Below the pieces are notes generated by a model. The model saw only the letters and a list, made by a program, of their open reading frames with translations. It searched no databases and was not told the DNA's origin. Position numbers and translations under genes: made by a program. From Pyrenophora tritici-repentis (taxonomy: Eukaryota; Ascomycota; Dothideomycetes; Pleosporales; Pleosporaceae): a DNA stretch of 64,000 bases. Numbering within the stretch: the first letter of the stretch is position 1; every line of letters begins with the position of its first letter. Shown here in pieces: positions 1 to 8,736 of the stretch. The DNA lies in the NCBI RefSeq assembly GCF_003171515.1, contig NC_089393.1, positions 744,001 to 808,000 on the forward strand, in the 5' to 3' direction.

Positions 1-465
1 AATGAGTCGAGTCGACAAGACAGCACGTTTGATATTCGTGGTAACGTAATCCATTGGAGTTCGACCAAATGCAAACGCGTTACCCGGAGCGTTCTTGCCT
101 CAGAAACGTACGGCATGGTTAGCGGTGTCGACATCGCTATCGCTATCCTGACAACCCTCAAGATGATTACAGGACGCCTAGGTCTACCACCGATCCCACT
201 TATTGTGTGTACGGATTCATACTCCTTGTATGAATGCCTCGTTAAACTCGGAACAACTGCTGAGAAGCGACTGATGATCGACATCATGGCGCTTCGGCAG
301 TCATACGAGCGTCGCGAGATCACTGAGGTCCGCTGGATCAACGGAGAGGACAACCCTGCGGACGCATTCACGAAAGCAACACCAAATCGCGCGTTAGAAC
401 GTTTCATCGAAAGCAACAAGCTGTCAATCCGAGTAGAGGGATCTGTGCAGCGACCTACGGAGTAG
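1..465 (+). CDS. Copia Pol C-terminus, RNase H domain (partial)
   Basis: The frame is open from base 1 to the TAG ending at 465, 154 residues, with no start because the element is truncated by the window. It carries the tail of the Copia RNase HI domain: the TRSVLASETY segment with the conserved acidic residue, the VCTDSYSLYECL segment with the next Asp, and the NPADAFTKA segment with the last Asp. It would remove RNA from the RNA:cDNA hybrid in virus-like particles. It is nearly identical to the C-terminus of the frame ending at 45463. Confidence 0.92.
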   Translation, partial: NESSRQDSTFDIRGNVIHWSSTKCKRVTRSVLASETYGMVSGVDIAIAILTTLKMITGRLGLPPIPLIVCTDSYSLYECLVKLGTTAEKRLMIDIMALRQSYERREITEVRWINGEDNPADAFTKATPNRALERFIESNKLSIRVEGSVQRPTE

Positions 466-561
466 GCACATATGCCTATTTGGAATCCCTCTCATTGTGT
501 TCTTTTTAGAAGACCCGTTTTTTTCCTTACATCAGTCGTTACAACAAGAAAAGATTGCCAG

Positions 562-758
562 TGTCGGCATACACACGGTGTGTCGCCTAATGAGGCCTAA
601 TGTACCGCCTCGATCCTACTTCGGCCCAACTCGGACCCAACGCTATGTATACCTTCGTAGCCCCCACATTCGTAGAATCATCATACACCAGAATACCAAT
701 ACACAAGATTACCTTAGCTACTGTTATTCACCGTACGATCGTACAAGGCCTTCCAACA
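562..758 (+). repeat. 197 bp LTR of family B Copia (truncated copy)
   Basis: Begins TGTCGGCATA and ends CTTCCAACA. It is colinear with the LTRs at 41964-42160 and 45558-45754, from which it differs at two transition sites near 590 and 599. A purine-rich stretch (AACAAGAAAAGATTG) at about 543-557 precedes it. Confidence 0.95.
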
Positions 759-817
759 GATAGTAATGTCTCGGGCTATAACTTAGTTAGTAAGCTAGAT
801 AAAAATAATCTAAAAAA
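759..817. other. AT-rich spacer after LTR
   Basis: Short AT-rich sequence between the family B LTR and the decayed Tc1/mariner remnant. No gene or terminal inverted repeat was recognised here. Confidence 0.5.
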
Positions 818-1815
818 CTAGAAAAATACTAGATTTTTAGGAGAATAAAATAAGTTTTTCAGATTTTTTTTAAACTCACTTGAATTAGCTGTAGAGACTT
901 GTTCTTTGCCAGTTCTCTTGTTTCTTCTCTTTCTAACGTATTCTTGCCTAGCACCGTGTCTACGCTGTATAGAAGACTCGTCTGAAAATATAACTTTGTT
1001 AAAATGTATATATTTTAGAATTTTAAGTGTCTTCTTAGCGTATTTATGTGAAGGTCGTCCGAAGATGATCTTGGGTTGGTTCTCGGGGATGGAGTGATGC
1101 GATGAACACGAGGTTGTATAGCACGATTGGTAGATCGATGTAATATACGGGGAGTTGAGAATCAAGTACTAATCCTTAGATTTCGAAGTTGAACACAATG
1201 AACCGTAAGGGCTCATTGCCTACTGTTATATAATAAGCGTGCCCTCCATTGTGGCCTTTCCCTCCATGGAGGTCGCACCCTCCGTGGAGGTCGTGCCCTC
1301 CATGGCGGTCATGCCAAGGTTGGAGGGCAGGTCACGTGACTGCGCGGCACAAGCTTACCCGCTGTGCCCCGCCTTCAACGTTGTCCTGCCGTTGTTGCTT
1401 GTCCTCCTCCTTGCAATCGTAACAATTTATTCCGTAAAGCAGCTTTTTTTGCGTTTAAAAGCTGTTTTTTCTTAGCAGTAGAAACAGAGTATTTCTCTAC
1501 TTTTAATAGGCGTTGTAGGCTTCTAGTAGAGAAATCGAGATTGTTCTTTTCTAAAATGCGTTGATTTGTCTTTTTAGGACTTCGTTCTAGGTCTCTATTA
1601 ACTACTCTAGTAGCTCTTTTAGAGATCTTAGAAGGGCGACCTAGTTTAGGCTTAGAAAGAAGTAAAGAAGTACTTTTTTTCTTCTTAATACGTTGTAAAG
1701 CGTCTGTAATAGATCTAGAAGACTTTTCTAGGATAGTACTAATAGCACTAGTAGATAGCTGTTGTAAAGATAGAGTATAAACTTCTTTTTCAAATTTCGA
1801 AAGTTTAATAGACAT
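818..1815 (-). pseudogene. Decayed Tc1/mariner-type transposase
   Basis: Two minus-strand frames form parts of one transposase. The upstream frame (1815-1375) encodes a basic helix-turn-helix region with the GRPSKISKRATR motif typical of Tc1-like DNA-binding domains. The downstream frame (1165-818) contains NKVIFSDESSIQ, which matches the second catalytic-Asp segment of Tc1/mariner DDE transposases (IFSDES type), followed by EYVRKRRNKR. The pieces are separated by about 200 nt that include a GC-rich tandem repeat, and no C-terminal catalytic segment is seen, so the gene is broken. The surroundings are AT-rich, as expected for repeat-induced point mutation. Terminal inverted repeats were not identified with confidence. 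Confidence 0.75.
1240..1312. repeat. GC-rich ~18 bp minisatellite inside transposase remnant
   Basis: Four imperfect 18 bp units of the form CCCTCCATGGAGGTCGTG in tandem. Each contains the near-palindrome CCTCCATGGAGG. The patch is GC-rich while the flanking transposase remnant is strongly AT-rich, and it sits between the two halves of the broken gene. Confidence 0.8.
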
Positions 1816-2000
1816 AGAGAGGTAATATAGAAGAGAAAAATTGAGATTAGAAAGAGAAAAATATATAGAATAAGACTAAAAGAAGCTTACGTAATCTTAG
1901 CGTCTTTTTTTTAGCGTCCTTTTTTTTAAACTTTGATTTAAAAAAAAGTAAATAAATACCCTAGCTCTAATTTTGCTTACGTAATGCTTATATAAGCTAG

Positions 2001-2206
2001 TGTTGATACGGCTAAGGTATCGGAATCACCTTCGTTGCAACGAGTTGAAATGATTGTGATTGTTCTTGTTGTTCTATGGAGGTGGAGGGAGGTCGGCAGT
2101 AAGGCAGCAGCTAGAGCTCGGACCACACGGCTTAGTCAGCCGTGTAATCCAAGCTCGTGCATGCAGCAACCAGCTGCCTTATCTACCGCAGGTTCGATTC
2201 CCAACA
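2001..2206 (-). repeat. 3' LTR of family A Copia
   Basis: 206 bp, TGTTGATACG...TTCCCAACA on the plus strand, identical to 7501-7706. On the plus strand (antisense to the element) its end contains GGTTCGATTCC at 2191-2201, a perfect match to the tRNA B-box consensus, with a weaker A-box-like GGCTTAGTCAGC upstream. Confidence 0.96.
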
Positions 2207-2226
2207 CTGACTATCTTTTCTTTTTG
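2207..2226 (-). other. Polypurine tract of family A Copia
   Basis: Read on the minus strand this is CAAAAAGAAAAGATAGTCAG directly before the 3' LTR, a purine-rich run suited to prime plus-strand cDNA synthesis. The core AAGAAAAGAT is shared with family B just before its 3' LTR. Confidence 0.7.
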
Positions 2227-2387
2227 TGCCGGGAGATCAGATCCGTCCCCAAATCCTCCAAATCTGTAATAATATCCTGCTGCCGAAATGTAGCTAGTTG
2301 CCTATCTCGGCTAGCGCTATACGCCTTCCTGTATGCCCTTATGTCCTCCTCTTGTGTCCTTCGTTATCGCGCACACGTGCCCGTTGA

Positions 2388-5300
2388 CTACTTGGTGCCT
2401 TCAAGGTTGCTGAGCTCGGTGCTCTCGGTCGTGGGCTTGGTGTTGCGATCACGGTTGACCCACCCTTGCACTCGGAGGTTGAGCTCGTTAGAGTTGATGA
2501 GGTTCTCTATCGCGGCGTTGCAACCTGCCTTTGTCATAGAGTCTGCTGGGTTGTCGCGACCGTCGATCCATCTGATATCCATGAGTTCGCTGCGCTCGTA
2601 GGCTTCGCGCATTGCCATGATGTCAATCATAAGGCGTTTCTCCTTGGTGGTGCCGAGCTTGACAAGGCAATCGTATAGCGATCGCGAGTCGGTGCATACC
2701 ACGATGGGGACCTTAGGTAAGTTGAGTCGTTCCATGACCATATCAATGGTGCCGCCGATCGCGACTGCGATATCTACGCCGTGCGCCATCGCGTAGATCT
2801 CGGAGGCGAGGACGCTCCTGGTGATCCGCTTGCATTTGACTGAGGACCAGTGGACGATGTTGCCACGTATCCCGAAGTTTGTGTCGCTTGAGGTGACTTC
2901 ATTGCCGAGTACGATGACGAATCCCATCTGGGAGCTCATATCCTTGTTGTTGGCAAAGGACGCGTCGACTAGGGTAAACAGCTTGAGGTTGCGTATGTCC
3001 AGAGGTACGTAGGTCAACCCATGGCAGAGGTTCTTCTTTTGCCATTCGATGCGTTTGTTTAACTTGGATATTTCTTCTTTTGTAGGCTCACTCGCTTGCG
3101 CAGCAGCGGCGAGGTCGAAGCTTGCTTCGGGTTGACAGATTGTCGCGATGTAAGCGCCACGTGCGCGTTGTTGAATGTACGTCTTCTTGTCAGTTGCGAT
3201 CTCCAGTTTCTCACCTTGTTTCTTTTGGCGTAGTGTGATCACGCCGTCTGTTGTGAGACTAACGACGCACCCGTTAAAGTCGATAGGGTTGTTAGTAGTA
3301 AGAAACTGCTTCTCTTTGGCGCTGAAGCGCAGCTCCTTGCTCTCCTTATTGGCAAACACGTCATCGGACAGACCGAGCGTGTCATCAGTTTGCATGCCGA
3401 CAATACCAAAGCCTAACGCCGTTGGCTTGGTGATTAAGAGGCACGGGTCATAGGTTGATGTTTCCATCCCGAGTGTCGTGGTATGGTGTTTGAAGTAGGT
3501 TGACCACCAGTACGCTCCTGCCTCGGCGATGCCGTACAGCGGCTTCACGACCACCATGATGGTGCCTTTGGGGTAGGCATCGCGGAGTTGCGTGGGAAGA
3601 TCCGCGATGATCGTGCGCTGGAGATGGTCATCGGCTTGCGTGTACGCCTGCGTGATATCTCGAAGCCATAGCGTCATGCCCATTTGAAGCAGTGAGGGTG
3701 CAAGCGCGATAATAATGCGCTGACTGGCGCGCTGGATCGTCGGGCTTTGTGTGAGCACAATCCGTTTTCCATCATCGGCATAACCCTGAACAACGAGGCG
3801 CGATTTCTCGTACGGCTTAGTGGTAGTTTTGCCTTTGACCTCGTTGACAATCCGTGACTTAAAGACGCGGATGCCACCATGGCGCTGAGGGTCATACTCC
3901 TCGAAGCGGAACACTCCGCGAGTGATCAGCGCGTCAATCTCTGCCTTGGTGGATAGTTCGAATGGTTCGCCTAGGGTTGTGATCTTGCCAGTGGCACGCA
4001 GCTTCCTGGACAGCACTAAGTCGTCCTCCTCGCGTTGCGTGAGGTTGACGTCGTTGGTCTCGATGGGAGCTGGTTTTGGCTTGTTTTTGGAGCCTTTGGG
4101 GCGACCGCGCTTTCGTGGAGGTGGAACTTCTGTCTCTGGGATAAACTCGTCATCGTCCGCATCCCCGCAATTGTCGTTGTCGTCGTCGTCGCGCGGGATA
4201 ACGGTGGAGTTGTTGCGGTGGTATGGCTGCACCGATGTGACTCGAAATGTCGCCTGCCTGCCGTCGACGTCGACAATCGCGGCGGTTAGGTCGTCGTTCA
4301 TGGCGATGAGGGTATGGGGACCAGTCCAACCGCGGTTCTCGCGCCAAACCTTTACGCTGCTCTGGATCGGGAGCTGAAGCGTTTCAATGACGTTCGGTCC
4401 GTTGCGTGTCGCAAGTGCGTCGTTCACCTGGCGTTTTGCTTTGATCTTGCGGACCTCCGCCATCGCGTTCTTTATCGCTTTCGCGCGCGCGCTGATGGAT
4501 GGTGATGGCGGCGATGTCTTGGATAGGCGGGGGTAGGTGCCAAAGACGAGGAGAGTAGGCACAAGGCCATCTGGACCAGCAGTGTCGTTGACGGCTTTCA
4601 CAGCCATCTGGAGGAGGTGTTCAGATGACGTGTCGCTGTCTATGTCGGCGGAGATGACTTCGAAGGCACGGCGGATGGCCGCATGGTACCGCTCCACCTT
4701 GCCGATGGAGTTATGCGCCTCGACAGGCACCTCGTCAACCTCGATGGCCATTGTCTTTGCATTGTTGACAAACTCCTCGCTCGCAAAGTTCTTGCCAGCG
4801 TCGGTGGCTATGACATCAGGCGGACCAACGTACATATCGATCCACATGGCGCGGAGTGTGTCCCATGTTGTGCTTGCTTTCATGTCGGTGAGAAAGCGCG
4901 CTGCTTGGAAGGCAGTTGCTTCGTCAATAGCATGAAGTACTGGCCTCTGATTAATGTACATCACGTCGACGATAAGTCGATAGTTGAAGTTGATATCGTC
5001 GCGGAGGGTAAACCGAAATCGTCCTGGCGCCTTGCCAGTAATCTGACATTGGTGACAGAACTTGTTGATCTTTTCGATGGTCGCCGCATCGACTTCGTCA
5101 TAACCTGCTCTCGCGAGGACCTTGTAGAGTCGTCCCGCAGCTGGATGACCAAAGCGCCGATGGAGTTGCGCAAGCTCTACCTCGGTGAGGTAGTGCGTCG
5201 CGGTCTCTTGGTCGTCGAGCAGGAGCCATGGGTGTCCCCATTTGCGCACAATGGGGTACTCCCGTGACTCGTGTACAAGCACGTTGTCAACATTGTTGAG

Positions 5301-7223
5301 GTAGATCCCGTGGCGGTCCATGTCTGCAAGGCACAGCAAGAAAGGCGTGTTGGTCGGCATCACCGCAAAAAGTATAACGCCGAGCGGGGTTTTGACCTTC
5401 ACCTCGCCAAGTGAGAGACACTCTGGGTTATCTCCAAATCGAATTCGGTGGCGACCTGCCGTGGACTCATTGATCGTGGCCGATGGCTGGAGGCGTTGCA
5501 GTGCCATGACCTGGGTCTTTCCTGCAGTGGAGACTCCGGCCGCGCCGGTGTCGGGCATGATGCCTTGGAAACAGTGAGCACCATATCGGTGATCGAAGGT
5601 GAACATGTGGGGTGCCTCCTTTGCAGTCTCCGACGCGTATGGGTCGATCCCAGTGATCGCGTGGGTCGCCGCGGCGTCGTTGAGGTTGATGGTGAGCGCT
5701 TGCCCGTCGATGGTTCCGCAAGCAGCGGTGTTGAATTGTTCATGTTGGAAGTACGCATCGAGGTCATCAACGCGGTTGCCGTCGTCGTCCTCTGCCTCGT
5801 CATGAAGCTCGATGCCTTCGAATCCGGCGAGGAACACGTCGTAGTCGTCATCGAGATCGTGGTTTTGGACATAAGTCTTGAAGCGTTGGTGCGACTCATT
5901 GCGCTCCTCGTGTGAATGTCGCGTTGACCAGCATCCTTGTTTGCCGCACACATAGCACTTTTTATCGTGCGAGCGGCGGGGAGGGTATCGCGGTCGTGAC
6001 AGCGTCGGTCCGCGGTTGAAGCGACCGGTGCCATAGCCTCGGGGTCTGTCGCGAGGTTCGTCGTTTCGGTTGTATCGTCGGTTTGTGTAGAAGATGTCAT
6101 CGTCTGTCTGTTCATTGTCATAGTTGAACTGCGTTCGAGCATGCGGGTGACAGCGTTGCCAGTTACCGACGGCGTTGCGGAGCTCTGAAGCGACTGCTTC
6201 AAAGGTCGACGCAGGTCGGATCAGGACTGCGCTGCAGGCTTCGACACCCTGGCATGCTGACACAAGTTGTCCGGTGAGGCTTGACTCGCTGAGTCCATTC
6301 TGCTGAGCCATCGCTTGGTACAGCTTGTGGAGCTTGTCGATGAGCAAGTCAAGGCATTGCGCAATTGTCTTGTCAGGATTACTTGCGATGACGTCCTTTA
6401 GCATAATGGTGCGCCATTCGTTCAAGAACAACTGGTAGTTCTCGGTAGTGTGGAAGTAGGCGCCCAGTTTCGCGATGATGTCTTCGTATCCAAGGTCAAG
6501 TGGAGCGATAGATTGGTAGTAGTAAGTTGACGCTTTGCCAGTAAGCATAGTGGAGATGGCTAGCTTGTAGCGGTCAGTTTGGCCAGGTTGAATGCCGACT
6601 TTGGCGCAAAGCTCTCGAAAGATGACCAGTTTGTGACTGAGCACGTCATACTTGTCACCACTGAACTTATCGTTGTTATTGTACAGCTTCGCGAGGTTTG
6701 TGAGTGCTGTCACGTTGAGTTGAGCTGGCGACGGTGAGTACTGTGCTTGTGGGTATCCTGTTGGTGGCTGCGGAGGGTTAGGGTAACTGTAGTTGCTGTT
6801 TGTGAGCTGTCGACACTTGAAACCGTCGACGAGTCGCATAAGCTCAAGCTCGTCGTCAGGCCATATCGGGCACGACGAGAGATGGAGGAGGTTGTACAGT
6901 TGCGTTATTACTGTGTCACGACTGTTGATCTGGATGTAAATCCCTCGGTGTCGGAGCAATTCCTTGACTGCTTTCCGGAGCCGCACGTCGACCGCACTTA
7001 TGATATCTTGAGTCCAATCCTCGAAGGACTTTTGGAACTCCTGGAGGATGAAGAGGTCGAACTGTCCATCGTCTTCAACTTGGACGACCCAATCGAGGAC
7101 GACAGTGTTCAGTTTGTCGGTGTTTATGACTGTGTCGGTCGGGTCGAGTTCCGCGTTGACATACTCACTCTTGTGCATCTCGGAGTACCACGATCGGTAC
7201 TTGACGCTCTTGTATGGTGCCAT
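2388..7223 (-). CDS. Copia Gag-Pol polyprotein, intact
   Basis: First ATG at 7223 gives 1611 residues; the frame stays open upstream to about 7424 but without an ATG. Approximate order: Gag with a cysteine/histidine knuckle (KKCYVCGKQGCWSTRH, near residue 423); aspartic protease with DTGA near 556; integrase zinc-binding HHCC (LHRRFGHP...FCHQC, 684-726); integrase core with DDE residues in IVDVMY, ATDAG and KVERYH (about 753, 806, 843); reverse transcriptase with the catalytic pair as QTDD near 1278, a variant of the usual YVDD; RNase H from LVDASFAN near 1422 to NPADSMTKA. There are no internal stops. Gag and Pol share one frame, as in many Copia elements. It would form particles, copy RNA to cDNA and integrate it. 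Confidence 0.96.
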   Translation of the reverse strand: MAPYKSVKYRSWYSEMHKSEYVNAELDPTDTVINTDKLNTVVLDWVVQVEDDGQFDLFILQEFQKSFEDWTQDIISAVDVRLRKAVKELLRHRGIYIQINSRDTVITQLYNLLHLSSCPIWPDDELELMRLVDGFKCRQLTNSNYSYPNPPQPPTGYPQAQYSPSPAQLNVTALTNLAKLYNNNDKFSGDKYDVLSHKLVIFRELCAKVGIQPGQTDRYKLAISTMLTGKASTYYYQSIAPLDLGYEDIIAKLGAYFHTTENYQLFLNEWRTIMLKDVIASNPDKTIAQCLDLLIDKLHKLYQAMAQQNGLSESSLTGQLVSACQGVEACSAVLIRPASTFEAVASELRNAVGNWQRCHPHARTQFNYDNEQTDDDIFYTNRRYNRNDEPRDRPRGYGTGRFNRGPTLSRPRYPPRRSHDKKCYVCGKQGCWSTRHSHEERNESHQRFKTYVQNHDLDDDYDVFLAGFEGIELHDEAEDDDGNRVDDLDAYFQHEQFNTAACGTIDGQALTINLNDAAATHAITGIDPYASETAKEAPHMFTFDHRYGAHCFQGIMPDTGAAGVSTAGKTQVMALQRLQPSATINESTAGRHRIRFGDNPECLSLGEVKVKTPLGVILFAVMPTNTPFLLCLADMDRHGIYLNNVDNVLVHESREYPIVRKWGHPWLLLDDQETATHYLTEVELAQLHRRFGHPAAGRLYKVLARAGYDEVDAATIEKINKFCHQCQITGKAPGRFRFTLRDDINFNYRLIVDVMYINQRPVLHAIDEATAFQAARFLTDMKASTTWDTLRAMWIDMYVGPPDVIATDAGKNFASEEFVNNAKTMAIEVDEVPVEAHNSIGKVERYHAAIRRAFEVISADIDSDTSSEHLLQMAVKAVNDTAGPDGLVPTLLVFGTYPRLSKTSPPSPSISARAKAIKNAMAEVRKIKAKRQVNDALATRNGPNVIETLQLPIQSSVKVWRENRGWTGPHTLIAMNDDLTAAIVDVDGRQATFRVTSVQPYHRNNSTVIPRDDDDNDNCGDADDDEFIPETEVPPPRKRGRPKGSKNKPKPAPIETNDVNLTQREEDDLVLSRKLRATGKITTLGEPFELSTKAEIDALITRGVFRFEEYDPQRHGGIRVFKSRIVNEVKGKTTTKPYEKSRLVVQGYADDGKRIVLTQSPTIQRASQRIIIALAPSLLQMGMTLWLRDITQAYTQADDHLQRTIIADLPTQLRDAYPKGTIMVVVKPLYGIAEAGAYWWSTYFKHHTTTLGMETSTYDPCLLITKPTALGFGIVGMQTDDTLGLSDDVFANKESKELRFSAKEKQFLTTNNPIDFNGCVVSLTTDGVITLRQKKQGEKLEIATDKKTYIQQRARGAYIATICQPEASFDLAAAAQASEPTKEEISKLNKRIEWQKKNLCHGLTYVPLDIRNLKLFTLVDASFANNKDMSSQMGFVIVLGNEVTSSDTNFGIRGNIVHWSSVKCKRITRSVLASEIYAMAHGVDIAVAIGGTIDMVMERLNLPKVPIVVCTDSRSLYDCLVKLGTTKEKRLMIDIMAMREAYERSELMDIRWIDGRDNPADSMTKAGCNAAIENLINSNELNLRVQGWVNRDRNTKPTTESTELSNLEGTK

Positions 7224-7480
7224 GGTGCTGAAGTCAGTCGATTGTTTGCTGTTAGTTGCAGGCGTTGTCAGTTGTTTTTGTGCGTGGTTGACGCAGATCT
7301 TTTCGTTCAAGATCTCCTTCAGGACTGTCGGCGAAAGCGCTACCTTGATAGGTAGTCTCTGCGGGCGGTGCTGTACTTCGCACTCCTTGCTACTGTGAGG
7401 TAGGAGGAGTCGCTTCTTGGCCAAGACTACACAGCAAAAGAGCTGATGGGTCTCCTTGTCAGATATCTAGCCGATCTGTG

Positions 7481-7502
7481 GTGTAGCAACCACTGATCAG
7501 TG
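7481..7502 (-). other. Primer-binding region of family A Copia with 12 bp palindrome
   Basis: Just inside the 5' LTR, the minus strand reads CTGATCAGTGGTTGCTACAC. With the last two LTR bases it forms the perfect palindrome CACTGATCAGTG at 7491-7502. The same palindrome sits at the same place in family B. The site does not begin with TGG, so priming by an intact tRNA 3' CCA end is not obvious. Confidence 0.65.
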
Positions 7503-7706
7503 TTGATACGGCTAAGGTATCGGAATCACCTTCGTTGCAACGAGTTGAAATGATTGTGATTGTTCTTGTTGTTCTATGGAGGTGGAGGGAGGTCGGCAGT
7601 AAGGCAGCAGCTAGAGCTCGGACCACACGGCTTAGTCAGCCGTGTAATCCAAGCTCGTGCATGCAGCAACCAGCTGCCTTATCTACCGCAGGTTCGATTC
7701 CCAACA
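7501..7706 (-). repeat. 5' LTR of family A Copia
   Basis: 206 bp, identical by eye to 2001-2206, and should hold the promoter for the minus-strand element. The flanking GCTAG at 7707-7711 is the second target-duplication copy. Confidence 0.96.
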
Positions 7707-7711
7707 GCTAG

Positions 7712-8736
7712 TATCACATAAATTTTTTTTAGAACTTTTTATACGCTCACTAAAAAGTTGTAGCTGCATTAAACTAGGATATTTTTTATCTTTATATTTA
7801 CTGCTACTTATCTTCTCCTAAGTGCTTACTAAGCAGGTATATTAGGACGCTCACCTCAAGAGGGAGTTCTTAGCTTTCCAAAACACTAAAAATTATAGTT
7901 CTAGCTAGTCTAGTTGTCTAGATATATAGCTTTAAAAAAGGTAGCTTTTTTAATGTTGTTTTCTTTTTGTCACCCTACTGTATGTTGCGAGACGACAAGT
8001 TTAAGGCAGCGCACCCATTCAAGGCCACTTCGCAGTCAAGCTAAGCAAAGCGCCAAGCTTAGCGATAGATAAGCCATATAGTATACTAGCGGATTTAGGT
8101 AGGTGTAGGTGACCAGCAGCGAGTCTCATGTGTGCCTTGTGCTTCAGGCGTCCATACCAGAGGAAACTAAGCGCCAGTACCGGAGTAATCTCGGAACCAC
8201 CAATACCAGTCAGTATGCTAGTAGTCTATATCCATTAGAGTAAGCCGTCCGGACCACCGGATGCAAGAAAATTAAGAAACATCTCAGTAGTCGCGTGGGG
8301 CAAAGTTAGGTCTCCTATTCGCCTAGTCCTATTGAGCAAGGTACTGGCGGATTAGTAATGATGTGGGCGACTAGGAAAACCCTACTGTCGTATGTTTGTA
8401 TGTTTGCTGTGGAATAGCAGAGGGAACGGTAATAAGCTGACAGATGTGTGTGGACGGTTTGAGAAAGTGTGCATATCTTTGAGTGCTTTCTGTTTGAAAC
8501 TACAGGATTGTAGACGTGTGTACTAGATCGCAGTGTCTGAAATGTTGGCATTAGATATCCTGCATGCTTCTCTCAAGCGTATTCCCTGCTTTTTCTCTGT
8601 CGAATCGCGTTCTATGCCTCTATTCCACGCTCTGCCTGAGCCCGAAGGACTTCAAGTTTGTGTTCCGCACACGGCTCCGCAATTCGGTATTGCTCAGATC
8701 GGTATCTTATAGTTGATCTCAGACGGTTTTATATTC
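7712..8736. other. Intergenic; AT-rich decayed DNA grading into unique sequence
   Basis: Bases 7712-7980 are AT-rich and look like the continuation of the decayed region that the family A element entered. The rest has normal composition. A 78-codon frame (8551-8315, minus) shows no recognisable motif and is not called. No RNA gene was seen. Confidence 0.5.

Larger units (their letters stand above)
1..758 (+). mobile_element. 3' end of a Copia LTR retrotransposon (family B), cut by window edge
   Basis: Bases 1-758 match 44999-45754, the 3' part of the complete family B element in this window, apart from about ten base substitutions and a 2-nt T-run difference at about 517-523. The piece holds the C-terminal RNase H coding sequence (1-465), a short 3' untranslated stretch with a purine-rich tract just before the LTR, and a full LTR at 562-758. 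It begins outside the window, so the state of the rest of the copy is unknown. The base after the LTR starts gatag, the candidate target duplication, whose partner lies outside. Confidence 0.95.
2001..7706 (-). mobile_element. Complete Copia LTR retrotransposon (family A), intact
   Basis: A 5706 bp element on the minus strand. Both 206 bp LTRs (2001-2206 and 7501-7706) read identically by eye, and they are flanked by the same 5 bp, GCTAG, at 1996-2000 and 7707-7711, a classic target-site duplication. A single uninterrupted Gag-Pol frame runs 7223-2388. Domain order is Gag, zinc knuckle, protease, integrase, reverse transcriptase, RNase H, with integrase before RT, the order that defines Ty1/Copia (Pseudoviridae-type) elements. 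Identical LTRs plus an intact frame point to a recent insertion and possibly an autonomous, mobile copy. It landed in AT-rich decayed DNA. Confidence 0.97.

Noticed and set aside
5399..6202. 267-codon minus-strand frame inside the family A Copia gene
   Set aside because: Shadow of Gag-Pol in another frame; Arg/Ser/Thr-rich composition with no motif.
7224..7424. Upstream extension of the family A Gag-Pol frame
   Set aside because: It would need a TTG start; the first ATG is at 7223, so the extension is noted but not annotated as coding.
8315..8551. 78-codon minus-strand frame in the spacer after family A Copia
   Set aside because: No recognisable domain and no splice partners; too short to support.
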